NCBI RefSeq assembly: GCF_963678635.1
Contig: NC_087067.1
Span: forward strand, 31,470,401 to 31,534,400
Source: Symsagittifera roscoffensis
Lineage: Eukaryota > Xenacoelomorpha > Acoela > Convolutidae
Reading direction: 5' to 3'
DNA: 64,000 nt
Both the position numbers and the translations under genes were made by a program. The notes beneath the pieces are model-generated. The model was given only the letters and a program-made list of their open reading frames with translations. It was not told where the DNA came from and did not search any database. Each line of letters opens with the position of its first letter. Position 1 is the stretch's first letter. Shown here piece after piece: positions 10,301 through 20,620 of this stretch.

Positions 10301-13300
10301 GGATCGAACTGTTTTTTTTCTCTCGCAGAGATGTGAAATATACTATGCGGGGTGACAATGAGATCCCCTTATTGGGGTCCCGTAGGAAGCTGGGGTTTTT
10401 GACTGAATCCCTAATGTGTGACTGCATGTGGTGTTGTATTCAGATGTGAGTGTGGCAGTGATTGAGTTGCTGCAGGAGTTGAGTGACGTGGACACTCTCA
10501 ATGAGTCAGCAGAGGGAGCTCACTTGCTAGTTGAAGAACTGAATGAGTTGAGGGTGGTGAGTGTGCTTGTGCAGAACATGGACAGACTGGATGAAGTGAA
10601 CAACAAGGAGGCTAGTTAATTGGGTAACGCGACAACTCGCAACAAGATAAAATCGCGAAAATTAAGGAAAGCGACAATTCGTACCTTGAAAATGATTTAG
10701 GAGTCGGTGTTAGTAGTTCAGACTCCATTATAGGTCGTGATGATATTTTAAGTTGCCGTTTTTTTTTTCAGGAAAAGTCTTAAAATTTGTTCAACTTTTT
10801 CTAAATTCAGTTCATTTCCTTTGTTAAAAGCAAGGCAAACTGCAAGGCCTACTATCGAATAGGAAAAAAGCAAAGGTCACGAAAAACGTGATTGACGCCT
10901 ATTTTGAAAATGGAATTCGTTTTTCAGATTTAAGGCCATCTAATTTTGTTCTTCGAAGTTCGAAAATGAGATTTTTTAAAAACAAAACTAGACAGTATTT
11001 TTTTTCTGTTTACTTGCTTTCATTGACTCTTTTCCAACTTTCTGTTGACTATGTTTTACATTGGTATGTTTTACATTGGCAAGTAGCGACTACTTGCTCC
11101 GTGCGCTTAGGTTCCAGATTTGTGATTTTTTATCTAGATTGAAGTAAAGAAGGTTGTTGTTCACGAATAATTATTGGAATGTGTATGGGTCGAATGATAT
11201 ATCATATTAAAGCACTCTCAGTCGTCATTTGAACGAATATTTAAAAAAAAATTATTTCTGTGTCGAGAAAAACGGTTTTGAATTTTTTGAGATTTAGTCT
11301 ATTTTCGAGCGAATAATGCGATCGAGTAACGCTCGTTATATGGAAATTTATTTTTTAAAGACTAAGATAAACAAAACTGCTCGTATCAGGGCGAAGCCCT
11401 GAATTTTCCGACTGCCGTTAAGGTCTATGGAGCAATAATAACATGAAAAAATTAAATGTGATAAATAAATAATTTTTTTTTAATTTGAGATTTTTTGTGA
11501 AATTCATCCCCCCACACGCCATATTAAGCACAAAGTGATAGATTTCGCTCCTAGTAACAAATCAATTATGGCAAATAAGCTTCCTTCAAACACTTTGGAA
11601 CGATTTCTAAGACGGGTTAAATCTCCGCTTACGCGTTAATAGCGCGAAATATAAAGCCCATTAATTGTCCCAAATTGGCCAAAATGGTCATCTTTAAACC
11701 CCCATAACTTTACGAAAAATGATCACAGGTGAAATATCTTTTCAAATTTAAGCTCAGGACACCAATACCTTTTGAATGATGTTAAAAAAATTCCGTCAAA
11801 AATGGCTAGTTAGAAAAACGAAAATTGTTTGAAGAAAAAACCCATCCCGAGCACAAATATTCCGTTACTTCTGTATCGAAAGTCGGAACAATAATCTTTG
11901 GGTCTCAATTGTTTTTCCGACAAACTGTTTTTTTTTTCGGCTCGAATTTCTTGTTCTTTTTTGTAATAATGTGGGAGGGCCCATTTGCCACCAGCGTATT
12001 TGGTCACCCTTGTCAACGGAAGAGCTTGTACGCAAAGGAAAAAATAACTAAATAAAAAAATTAAAGGTATTTTAAAAGGGCATAAGTACTTCAGGAAAGT
12101 ATGCTACCGAATTTCTGTTGTAAGTAGTTGTAGTCGTAGAGTTTCCCTCGTACACCACTCTGGCTGCTGGAGGAGGAATTGACTGATGCAACTGACTAGT
12201 CTGGTAGTTTGCAGGCATCGACATCGACACATGTCTGGTCGGGATCCCAGCTGGCGCAGAGGGAACAGGTCTGTACTCGTGAACTTGTTGGTAGCCAGCG
12301 TGTCCAGGGTATTCGAAGTCCTTAACTACTCTTACCTGTTGTTGTTTTTGTTGTTGTTCTTGCTGTGCTTCGAGTTGACCTGCTGCCATTACAACTTGGA
12401 TATTTTCACCCATCTGCGTGACAAATGCCTGCGGTTGTGGGTTGACTATTTGGCTTTGATGCTGCTGGTTGAGTTGTTCATTTGTGATTGGTTCTACGTG
12501 GACTAGGTTTGCTGCAGTTGTCTCAGATTGTCTTCGGTATTCTGCTCTGTCTAGCTCGTCTACTGAAAAAGCTTGATTTGAATAACCATGAGTTTATGCA
12601 AGGCTTGCTGCTGATTTATTTTTTGTTTAAGCGAAGCGTACTATTGAACTACGAGGTCAGATTTCAGATGCACTTTTCACTCTCCCTCTGTTGACGTAAA
12701 CCTAAATAAAGCGTGGTTTGTTTTGGGGCTGAGGTCTGTTTTGTGTGGGGGTTCCACCCTTCAGCTCCCATAGCCTCCCCTCCACTACTCTTCATGAATA
12801 TTTTCTATACCGGAAAATAACATGCTGACCTTGCAATTAACCAAACCAATCTGTTATATCGTACCATTTTGCAAGTTCAGTGTACATTTTATCATAATAT
12901 TTATCAGTGTACATTTTTATACTGATAATCAAAGTAAATTTTTTAAGGAATGCACGGTTATTTATACACGAGAGACTGCCGATTGTTGGGCGATGGATCC
13001 AAACGACATCGCGATGTGTGTGATTGTGTAATTAATCTACAAGCAAAATTTCATGACAACCGGACCATATGAACAAAAGTTAACTATATTAAAAATCGCA
13101 GGTGGGGAAAAAGAAAATTAAAAATGACATGTGGGGCGAGACGGTAGAAGATCACCCAAGTCGACCAACATTGGCTTACAAACAAACAAACAAACAATCA
13201 GTGATGGGCGATATGCTAAAAGTTTTAATTCCACTATCGGTGTCGAAATAATAAGTATGAATGCTTTCAGGAGGCGCAGGCAGTCTTCAACTCACTCGGA

Positions 13301-16014
13301 GTAGTGGAGAACATTCTAGAATTCAAGCCAGATTTGTCGTTCGATGTATCCTCCAGCCAGAATCTACTGCCTTGGATCATCAAGCGCCTCAAGATGAAAT
13401 CGGGAGGAGATATCTCAGTGAAAAGTTACGCTTCTGAGATACTTGCTATCTTGCTACAGAACAGTGACGACGTTAGTGACAAGCAACCTGGCGAAATAAT
13501 AATTTGCGGTTATTTTTTCAACAAGAGAGTTTTAAATGTATAAGATGAAGCTTGTGCTATTTGCCATCTACAATTTTGATAGCAAGAGCAGCTAGTTGTA
13601 TTTTCGTTGGTTCTTAGTATTTCGTAGTATTGCACGATCATTCTACTAAAATTTTTAAGCGATCACGCCTTAGATGCATGAAGTTAACGGTCGCTTCTTT
13701 TACTTGTCATTAAAATTGTATCAATTATCGAACTGATTGTTGATGTTGTCAGGTGAAACGGCAGCTGGGAGAGTGTGAGGGAATAGACACTCTGTTGCAG
13801 CAGCTTTCTCAGTTCAAGAGGAGGGATCCGAACTCCTCCGAGGACTCAGAGTTCATGGAGAACACGTTCGACGGTCTCTGTTCCGCCCTGCTCTGTTCGC
13901 CTCCCAACCCCAACAGACAGTACTTCCTAGAGGGAGAGGGTCTGCAATTGATGAACTTACTGCTAAGGTGACTCAAATACTCCTTACTTAGTGAAATTTC
14001 GCTAAAATTCAATAAGCCACTAAATGTATTAAAAAGGTTTAACTTTGTTTATAATATTCATTGATATTTTACAGAGAAAAGAAGAGGTCTCGTTTTGGTG
14101 CTCTAAAGGTGCTGAACTATGCTCTGACTGGGAGGGAGGGGGCTGACAACTGTCTCAAGTGGGTGGACATTCTGGGCTTGAGGACCATTTTCCCTCTCTT
14201 CATGCGACCTCCATCCATCACCAAGGGGTGTGGATACACAACAGAGCAGTGTGAAGGTACAGCCACACGACGTCGTATAGATATTCCTAACTAAGGTTGA
14301 TTTTGCGAAGTTGCATATGGTGCTGGTTCAGGTCTCGTATTATTTCCAGCAAGGAATGTGATAAAGTGACCTTGAGATATCGAGAAGAAACCGAAGCAAA
14401 CTGCAAACGCAAATATCAGGCTACTAATAGCTAATTAGCGTACTGTCTAAAGCAGCGAAACGAGAATAGACCCGATCGAATTTCAAATAAACTTTCATAT
14501 TCTGTGTTGTGTTTAAGCTAATCAGTATTGTTGTCACCTGTGATTCGAGAAGTTTTTTGAAAGACCGCTCTTTATTGAAATATGACTTTCTCTATGAAAT
14601 ATTTCGTCAGTTGTGAATCTTGCTTAACAATTTTAGAGCACATTCTGTCCATAATCTATTGGCTCATGCGCAACATCCCATCTGTCAGTATCTCATCAGC
14701 AGCTCCTGCTGTCACCTCATCCGACGAGCCTTCTGCAGTTGCCCCCACCCAGCAGCCGGTGCAGCAGAGGGTGCGTCTGATGAACAAGTGGGTGGAGAGG
14801 GACATGGAGAAGGTGGACAGACTGATGGAGCTGCACTTCAAATACGCACAAAGAGTGAACAACTGCGACAGAAAGATAGACAGGCAGAGACGGGTTAGTA
14901 CAGAGGCGGGGTGAGGTCACTACTGAGCTCTATAAGCAGTTGCAAAAGGTTCCCACAGAGAATAGAAAACAAGTCTGTTTATTATTTAGCTTTTTTTGAA
15001 TGTTATCACTGATACCTCCTGATAACCCTCCTGTGAGACCCTCCGAACATCATTGAAGTAGCGAACATTGCCACGCCTTTCAGGCTAGCTTTAAAGAGCT
15101 TGGCCGTCTTAGAAGGAGTGATTCCAAGAAAGCGCTGTCAAGTGTTTCAACTTTTAAATGTTCCATGGGATGTAGGAGTTGGCGGAGGCTGGAGAGGAAG
15201 TGGACGAGGATGTGGAGGAGGAATTCTACTTGTTGAGACTGGACTCTGGCTTGTTCACTCTCCAACTAATCGACTGCATCATCTTACAGGCCTCCACCTA
15301 CCACAAGAAGGTAACAATCCAGAGATCACGTCCAACTAATCCATGCAGATGAGAACGCATGGCACTATGTCCATTATTTAATGTGGGCAGGAAATCCATT
15401 TGAAACCATTGTTTTTTGATTCGCATTCAGAATTGAGTTATAACCTTGTAGTGTTGAGGTCTCGGAGAAAGTGCACACGAGTTTGAGGCTGCGTGGACAC
15501 AACAAAGACACAGTTCGGGACGTCATTAGAGGTACTAATAGAAGGGGTTGGGCTTTCATCAAGTTGTATGAAAAAGGCTCAAATATCAAAGATTTTCGAA
15601 ATTCGAAGAGCTGTAACGAAATTTCCTCTTTGAAAGTTATTCATTGCGAGTTTTATTGTTAATCTTGTTTTTTGTTGCCGGGGCTTGAATTTTTCAAATT
15701 GAATTTTATCAATGAGGAAGCTTGTGCAAACTTGGTTGTGCACCATAACTTGAACTGAAAACTGCAAAGAAGTTTCGGAGTGAAAAAAAATGACGGAATT
15801 AGTCGGGTAGTTTTTGAATTCAATTTTCTCCGATCCCTCTTCTGGTATATTTGCTTTGGTAGAAGAGGTTAAATTCATCGCTAATTTGAGGAAAATTACT
15901 TAGCTTGTGCTGTTGCTTTTTGCAGAGTATGCTTCCAGACTAGGAGACGAGAGAGGGGAGGAAGAGCGGGAGGAGGAACAGAAGAAGCTACTGGAACTCG
16001 TGGACGCATTCTGA
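7322..16014 (+). CDS. CTNNBL1: Beta-catenin-like protein 1 (CTNNBL1), complete, 11 exons
   Basis: Exons are 7322-7556, 9392-9515, 9799-9944, 10444-10610, 13271-13471, 13753-13967, 14075-14256, 14637-14893, 15176-15310, 15459-15531 and 15926-16014, giving 607 residues (human is 563). Family landmarks occur in order: start MNVGDILHF, RIKFPDNPEKFM, VIELLQELSDVDTL, GIDTLLQQLSQFKR, FLEGEGLQLMNLLLREKK, VDILGLRTIFPLFM, KVDRLMELHFKY, EEEFYLLRLDSGLF, and a C-terminal REYASRLGD ending in LLELVDAF. CTNNBL1 is a nuclear armadillo-repeat protein known to bind CDC5L and associate with the Prp19 spliceosome complex. Phases agree at all ten junctions. Intron 4 appears to use a GC donor at 10611 (AAGGAG then GCTAGT). 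A GT donor at 10596 also keeps frame but loses five conserved-looking residues. Intron 4 is the largest (2,660 bp) and carries inserted DNA. Residues about 438-464 are a Ser/Ala/Pro-rich insertion relative to human. Confidence 0.97.
8109..8180. repeat. Inverted homopolymer pair in CTNNBL1 intron 1
   Basis: GTTAACT followed by 13 C faces 11 G followed by a segment ending in GTTAAC, with a 15-base spacer. It could be the remnant of a short foldback element or simply unstable homopolymers. No other content is recognised in intron 1 (7557-9391) beyond a small direct repeat at 8.7 kb. Confidence 0.45.
8668..8797 (+). repeat. Imperfect tandem duplication of about 65 bp in CTNNBL1 intron 1
   Basis: Two adjacent units share A-rich tracts, the segment CAAAGCTCCTCCCCATTTTC (second unit CAAAATTCCTCCCGGTTTTC) and a following GGAACAAAA. 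The units have diverged. Confidence 0.6.
11369..11898 (+). mobile_element. Dispersed repeat family AAACAAGACTGCTC, copy 2
   Basis: Same family and orientation as copy 1, starting AAACAAAACTGCTCGTATCA. It contains the uninterrupted sequence GGCAAATAAGCTTCCTTC at the place where copy 1 carries an insertion, so it serves as an empty-site control. Its right part belongs to the duplicated block. It lies in CTNNBL1 intron 4. Confidence 0.8.
11690..12869. repeat. Segmental duplication, copy B (in CTNNBL1 intron 4)
   Basis: This copy of 4097-5276 occupies almost half of CTNNBL1 intron 4. To its left the two loci still resemble each other (both carry the AAACAA-ACTGCTC repeat) but are visibly diverged. 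Similarity stops abruptly at the right edge. The copy carries a full splice acceptor and exon in antisense to the host gene. Near identity implies a recent event, ongoing gene conversion, or an assembly error. Confidence 0.93.
12108..12562 (-). pseudogene. Extra copy of exon 5 of the minus-strand gene inside CTNNBL1 intron 4
   Basis: The Gln-rich exon 5 (4515-4969) is repeated here at a constant offset of 7,593 bp, in the same orientation, with its acceptor (TTTTTCAG) and intron flank. The only coding difference I found is one base changing Val to Ile (MGENVQ to MGENIQ; position 4808 against 12401). The frame is fully open to the stop at 12072. None of the other exons of the gene are present, and the copy is antisense to CTNNBL1. 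It is probably a passenger of the duplication, although it could be spliced into an antisense transcript. Confidence 0.9.
15640..15770 (+). repeat. Diverged repeat, copy in CTNNBL1 intron 10
   Basis: It shares TTGAATT-TTCAAATTGA and TTATCAATGAGGAAGC with 16160-16290, with moderate divergence. The two copies flank the last coding exon. Confidence 0.6.
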
Positions 16015-16159
16015 ACACTCAACCCCTCTGACATCTCAATATGTGGAATACTGTCCGGTCCAGATGATGCGTTAATACATTGTCAATTTGGCGACAGAAA
16101 GAATAGGGAGGAAACCATGGAAATAATAGCGAAAGAACAGCGAAACATTTTTGAAAACC

Positions 16160-16290
16160 GAATTCAATAGAATTAATTGTACGTTTTATCGTTTGCCGTG
16201 ATATTTGTTGCTGAAGCTTGAATTGTTCAAATTGAGTCTTATCAATGAGGAAGCGCATGCAACGCTAATGCTGCACAAGTTTATTCAACG
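16160..16290 (+). repeat. Diverged repeat, copy in the CTNNBL1 3' region
   Basis: Partner of 15640-15770. It starts about 145 bases after the stop codon, so it probably lies in the 3' UTR. Too diverged for a recent event. Confidence 0.6.
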
Positions 16291-16303
16291 GTTTTTTATA
16301 AAC

Positions 16304-16386
16304 AATAAATTAGCTATGCACGAGCATTTTGAACTATGTATGCTTCGTTTTCCAAAACATATCCAAACTAAAAAATTTGAAATAAA
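16304..16386 (+). terminator. Candidate polyadenylation signals of CTNNBL1
   Basis: AATAAA hexamers occur at 16304-16309 and 16381-16386, about 290 and 370 bases after the CTNNBL1 stop codon. They are the first canonical hexamers on this strand that I noticed after the gene. In AT-rich DNA the hexamer is common, so this is only a positional suggestion. Confidence 0.35.
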
Positions 16387-16904
16387 TCGCCGCGGTTTAG
16401 GTGCTTAAATTTTTCAAATACTTTAGCAGGGACAACTTTTTTTACACAAGTGAAGCATAATGTAGTATTGCGAAGAGTTTTTTCTAACCTAAGTCGCAAA
16501 TGAAAGTACTCATTTGGTGGCACTTTTGTATATTTCAATTTAATCATATTTAAGCATAGGTAGTTTCATAGCATATAGTGTTGCTTTATTTTTGATTAGT
16601 GTTAGGTCCTATTGAAAAAGAGATATTATGAAAATTTATGGGGTTTGTTGGTTTTTGTTTGCTACGCTTTGGAAAATTTTTGCACTTTTCGCCGAAATTT
16701 CAATTTTTCTCATTAACTACTGTACTGGTTGTTACACTAGCGTACAGCTTAGTATATCATTACAAATCTGATTTATTTTTAACCTGACTCGCTAATAAAA
16801 GTGTTCATTAAAAGTGTTTACTTATTTGGAAATTTTACTGTAGCATTTGAAATTGCATAGCATCTGTTCTCTGCTTTTTTTGTGACTAGTCTTTAACATT
16901 TATT
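16387..16904. other. AT-rich intergenic DNA, nothing recognised
   Basis: Both strands show only short frames, no splice-framed coding pattern and no clear repeat boundaries. Confidence 0.6.
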
Positions 16905-17110
16905 GTGCTTTCGTGGCTAAGTGTTTAGTGCGTTAGACGCATAATCTCTATCTCGCAGGTTCGATTCTCAGACGTTGCCGAAGTTTTGCTTTTATTCGAC
17001 GCTTATTTCTACTTTTTCTTTCTGCAATTAACAGAGCTGAGTTTTGCCCTGTTCTCGCTAGTGTTTGTGAAGCTTCGCATCCGCGTTAAAAGTAGTACCA
17101 ATGTAGAAAT
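16905..17110 (+). mobile_element. tRNA-like SINE copy
   Basis: TGGCTAAGTGT resembles a pol III A box, and GGTTCGATTCTC, about 45 bases later, is close to a consensus B box. The intervening GTGCGTTAGACGC suggests D and anticodon arms. No tRNA cloverleaf or CCA end follows. Instead there is a body shared with 18485-18760 (CGCTTATTTCTACT and TCTCGCTAGTGTTTG). Confidence 0.6.
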
Positions 17111-18484
17111 CGGCTGCTCATTTATGTGCCTGCATATGTTACTAGTCTCTTTTTATGTTACCCCACGTTCTACGGCCTTCGAAAGTGTCAGTAGATGGGT
17201 TTTTGACCAATTTGTTTGAAATTTTTCATTTTCTCAAATTTTAAATGCACAAATCTTAGATGAGAGTTTCAATTAAAAAAATAACTTTGGAGATCTCCTC
17301 TTCACAAGCGGTGATTCCCCAAATTTAGTTAAAAAAGTTATGGCCTCAAACAAGCCCATTTTTTGACGTGTTGGTTAACTTTTAAATTTTTTCTCAAGAA
17401 CTACCCTACCAACTTGGAAATTAAGTTTTAACCGAAAGCAAAAAAAAAAAACGAGTTATACGAATTTTTTCTGCGTAAGCGGCCATGCTCTGCGTTTTGA
17501 AAAAAAAAATTATGGCTCTTTAGAAATGACTAAATTTTGAGGTAATGCCTGTTTTTTGGAACTTTCATTTTGTTCCAAAACTAACCTGCTGATTAAGAGG
17601 TTGTTAGTTCATTTAAACTAACGTGGTGCTTAAATTTTTCCACGTTAATGTGTTTCACCCTATTTTCTGAAAAAAGCCGATATGGGAAAATCCACTTCGG
17701 GAAAATCTATTTTTGGATCTTCACGTTTTTCGGAAACTACCCAGCCAAGTCTTAGATAAAGAATGCAATTGAAAAATCGAGTGGTAGTTTTCTCCTTCAA
17801 ATAAGCAGCTATTATTGTTGCGACTTGAAGCAACAATATTTACTGCATCGAATTCGCTGCATCCAATTGGTATGGCAGTTTATTTGCATCCTTACAACTT
17901 ATTGATAACTTGTGTTTTGACATCCGAGTTTTCCAAATGTCGCGAAAATTCGGTTTAATTTTTTTTGTCTAATTTCGAGCGAGTTAAGCGAGGGAGCTAA
18001 GCAAGCGAGCACGCTTATTACACTTGCGAAGCAATGTGTTGTAGTACGAACTTTTTTCTGCAACAATATTTGCTGCGTCTTAAAGCAACAATATTTCCTG
18101 CGTTGAATTTGCAGCATCGAGTTGGCAATAAGATATTTTGATATTTTGTTGCACCTTTGATTTTTAGTTGCACCTTTACAGCTTATTGATTAAATGTACT
18201 CAGTTGATAAATTTACAAAGTTGATGCATTTTTAAATCATCAATTGAACCGAAAAAAGCTATTCGTTTCATACAACAACAATTAAGAAAATCACGATTTC
18301 AGAAATTTTCTAGCTCAAAATATCTCGCAATTTTTTGAAACGCATAATTTATACATAAAGTCGCTTTATGAATTGCAATTTAATTCATGCAAGTTTGTAA
18401 CTTTTGTATTTGGTGTTACTTTTGTTGCATCAATTTGACAATTTAAGCATATCTAGCTGCTTTATTGGTGGCTAATTTTTGGGG
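17111..18484. other. Intergenic DNA with short direct repeats
   Basis: Motifs such as GCAACAATATTTACTGC and GCAACAATATTTCCTGC, and CTTACAACTTATTGAT and CTTTACAGCTTATTGAT, recur at about 17.83 and 18.08 kb. This indicates a diverged local duplication of roughly 250 bp. No coding pattern was seen. Confidence 0.5.
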
Positions 18485-18760
18485 ATTTTAAGCATCCGTG
18501 GCTGAATGATTAGTGCGTGAGACTCTAATTTGCTAGGTCGCAGTGTTTTGCTAATTCAAGTTATTGTTTAGCCTCGAGTTTTTGCAAACGCGAAGCTTAT
18601 TTCTACTGTTTCTTACGTCACTTGTTAGAGCTTTTTTTTGATTTCGTTCTCGCAAGTGTTTGCGAAGTGCAGCTTCACCTCTGTGTTCAGTTTGTTTTTT
18701 TGCCTGTTTAGAGCTCTTTTTGCATTTTACTCGCTTGTGTTAGCGAAGCACAGCTTTGCC
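18485..18760 (+). mobile_element. Second, more diverged tRNA-like SINE copy
   Basis: CCGTGGCTGAATGATTAGTG aligns with the head of the 16.9-kb copy, but the B box is decayed. The bodies share CGAAGCTTATTTCTACT and a tail with TCGCAAGTGTTTGCGAAG. A further tail-like piece follows (GCTTGTGTTAGCGAAGCAC). Confidence 0.5.
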
Positions 18761-18810
18761 TCTGTGGGTATGATTATTACACAAGCAAATGCATCGATTA
18801 CTGTGGAAGA

Positions 18811-18850
18811 ATGCTCGGGGAGAACATTGATGAATGTCCTCCCCGAGCAT
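18811..18850. other. Strong GC-rich hairpin
   Basis: ATGCTCGGGGAGAACATT is followed by loop GATG and AATGTCCTCCCCGAGCAT. This is an 18-bp stem with one mismatch in otherwise AT-rich DNA. The 4-base loop and 40-base length are too small for a normal pre-microRNA. Function unknown. Confidence 0.75.
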
Positions 18851-18860
18851 CCGTTAATTC

Positions 18861-20612
18861 TGAAAAAAGCATACATTTCCTTCTAACTCGCAAAAATTTT
18901 TCCTTTGATTTTTTTTATAATTGTTTTTTGATAGGCTACAAATTTAGTTCGGATAATTACATAGACAACAAACTTTTCTATTCTAACTTATGTTTTGGAA
19001 AAAGTCGTATCCCCCCAAAATGATTAAGGGGAAGATGGTACGGTTGATCCTGCAATTTTATGCCTTTGGTTGATATCACAACTAAATGCTGCTGTGGTTG
19101 ACTCTTAATAACTACAGACAGTCAATGAACATTGAAGGCGCAAATTACTGTCAACAAAAAAACTTCTTTACGTTTTGGTTGTTTTTATCTGCTACTGTAA
19201 CTCACAAATCTACTGAAGCTGAATCAATCAGCAAAATTTTGTTTTTAGGGTTTTCTTGTTTTTTCAATCACGGTTTTTTTGTTCTTCAATCACAGCTTAA
19301 AACCCCTCATACTCAGGACAAGAAATTTGATATTTTGGACTTGAAATTGTAAGTGTCAATGAACATAGTGAAAAAGTTCTCAATAGCGTCTTGTTTTTTT
19401 TCTCGTCTTTTTTTCTAGGAATTTGCGATGTTTTGCAGTATGACTATCAATGTTTTTAAATCAAATGCATTGCAAAAGGCACAGTAAACAACATTTTTGA
19501 AAATTGAACTTAATTTTAAGATTTTTCTTTGGGTAAGAAAAAACTAAAGATTCAGTACGCTCGAACTGTGTAAAATTTATGGAAAAAAGGTTTAATCTAT
19601 GAACAAATGAAGATTCAGAGAGTTGTACCATGATGCATTTTATTTCTCCGAATCTCGAAATTAAAAATATGTTCATAAAAAGTTGATCTAATTTGTGGGT
19701 TTTTTCGAGTCCATTGGCACATTTCGAGCTGTCTAATTGTTGAAAGGCTAATGAACTGCGAAACCGACAGACAGTGCGAAAGCTAAGTGCGAAACCGACG
19801 GACAAAAAGTCGGAAACTTATATGACCTGGCTCCACAAAGGTTCGAACATCTAAAACTAAAAACGTTTTAATACCTTGGCTATCATACAAGAAAATTGAA
19901 AAACCAACATATCTACCTATCAGAAATTTGTGCATCGAAAGGAGCAGTCAAACTGAAACGTTACAAAAATAGCTTTTAGTTGATATATTTTAATCACCAG
20001 CGCAAAAAACTCCATATAACCTAGCAGTACTTTTTACGCCTTACCATGTAACTTGTTTTTTGCCCATGAACTTTTTAACAAAGCCCTTTAAGGCCAAAAA
20101 TCAAAACCCTTGTGCTGCTTACGAGGTGTTTCCAGCTCTCAGAATTTTTTTTCGACAAGCACTAATTGAAAAACCAACAAACCTTGAGAAAACAATTTTT
20201 CCTTTTTTGATTCGACGGGATGCTTACACTTTGTTTTTCCATCAAATGTGAAATTTTCAACACTGCTTCTTGATTAATTGTTGGAAAAATTAAAAAAAAT
20301 TTGCATTTGTTTTTTCGTTGAAATATTTTAACCTCTCTGCCCAGTGACTGCTTTTTTTCAATGCTTCTGGCAATCGTTTTTTTTTGAGTTTATTAATTGT
20401 TTTTGGACACTGTGACCAATTATTGGACGCGTCGGCTTGAATAGTAAATTGTGCAGCTTTAATTTACATTTTAGGACCTTGAAAATGCGTATGCGGTGCC
20501 ATACAAAATAAATTGTAGAGAGAAGTTGCGACAAATTTGAAATATACCTCGAGAATGGTTGAAACAAAAATCTAGCTTGCAAAAAAAACACCTCTGGCAA
20601 TGTCAAAGTGTT
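18861..20612. other. AT-rich intergenic DNA, nothing recognised
   Basis: Only short spurious reading frames and no clear repeat boundaries or RNA gene signals. Confidence 0.55.
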
Positions 20613-20620
20613 CCCCAAGC

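Noticed and set aside
15083-15175. Possible extra CTNNBL1 exon after an acceptor-like TTTCAGG
   Set aside because: Joining 14893 directly to 15176 gives the same spacing as human CTNNBL1 between the DKKI-like and EEEFYL motifs. An extra exon would break that spacing and lacks a good donor.
16905-16985. Functional tRNA gene
   Set aside because: A and B boxes are present, but no acceptor stem or complete cloverleaf could be formed, and the sequence continues into a body shared with another copy.
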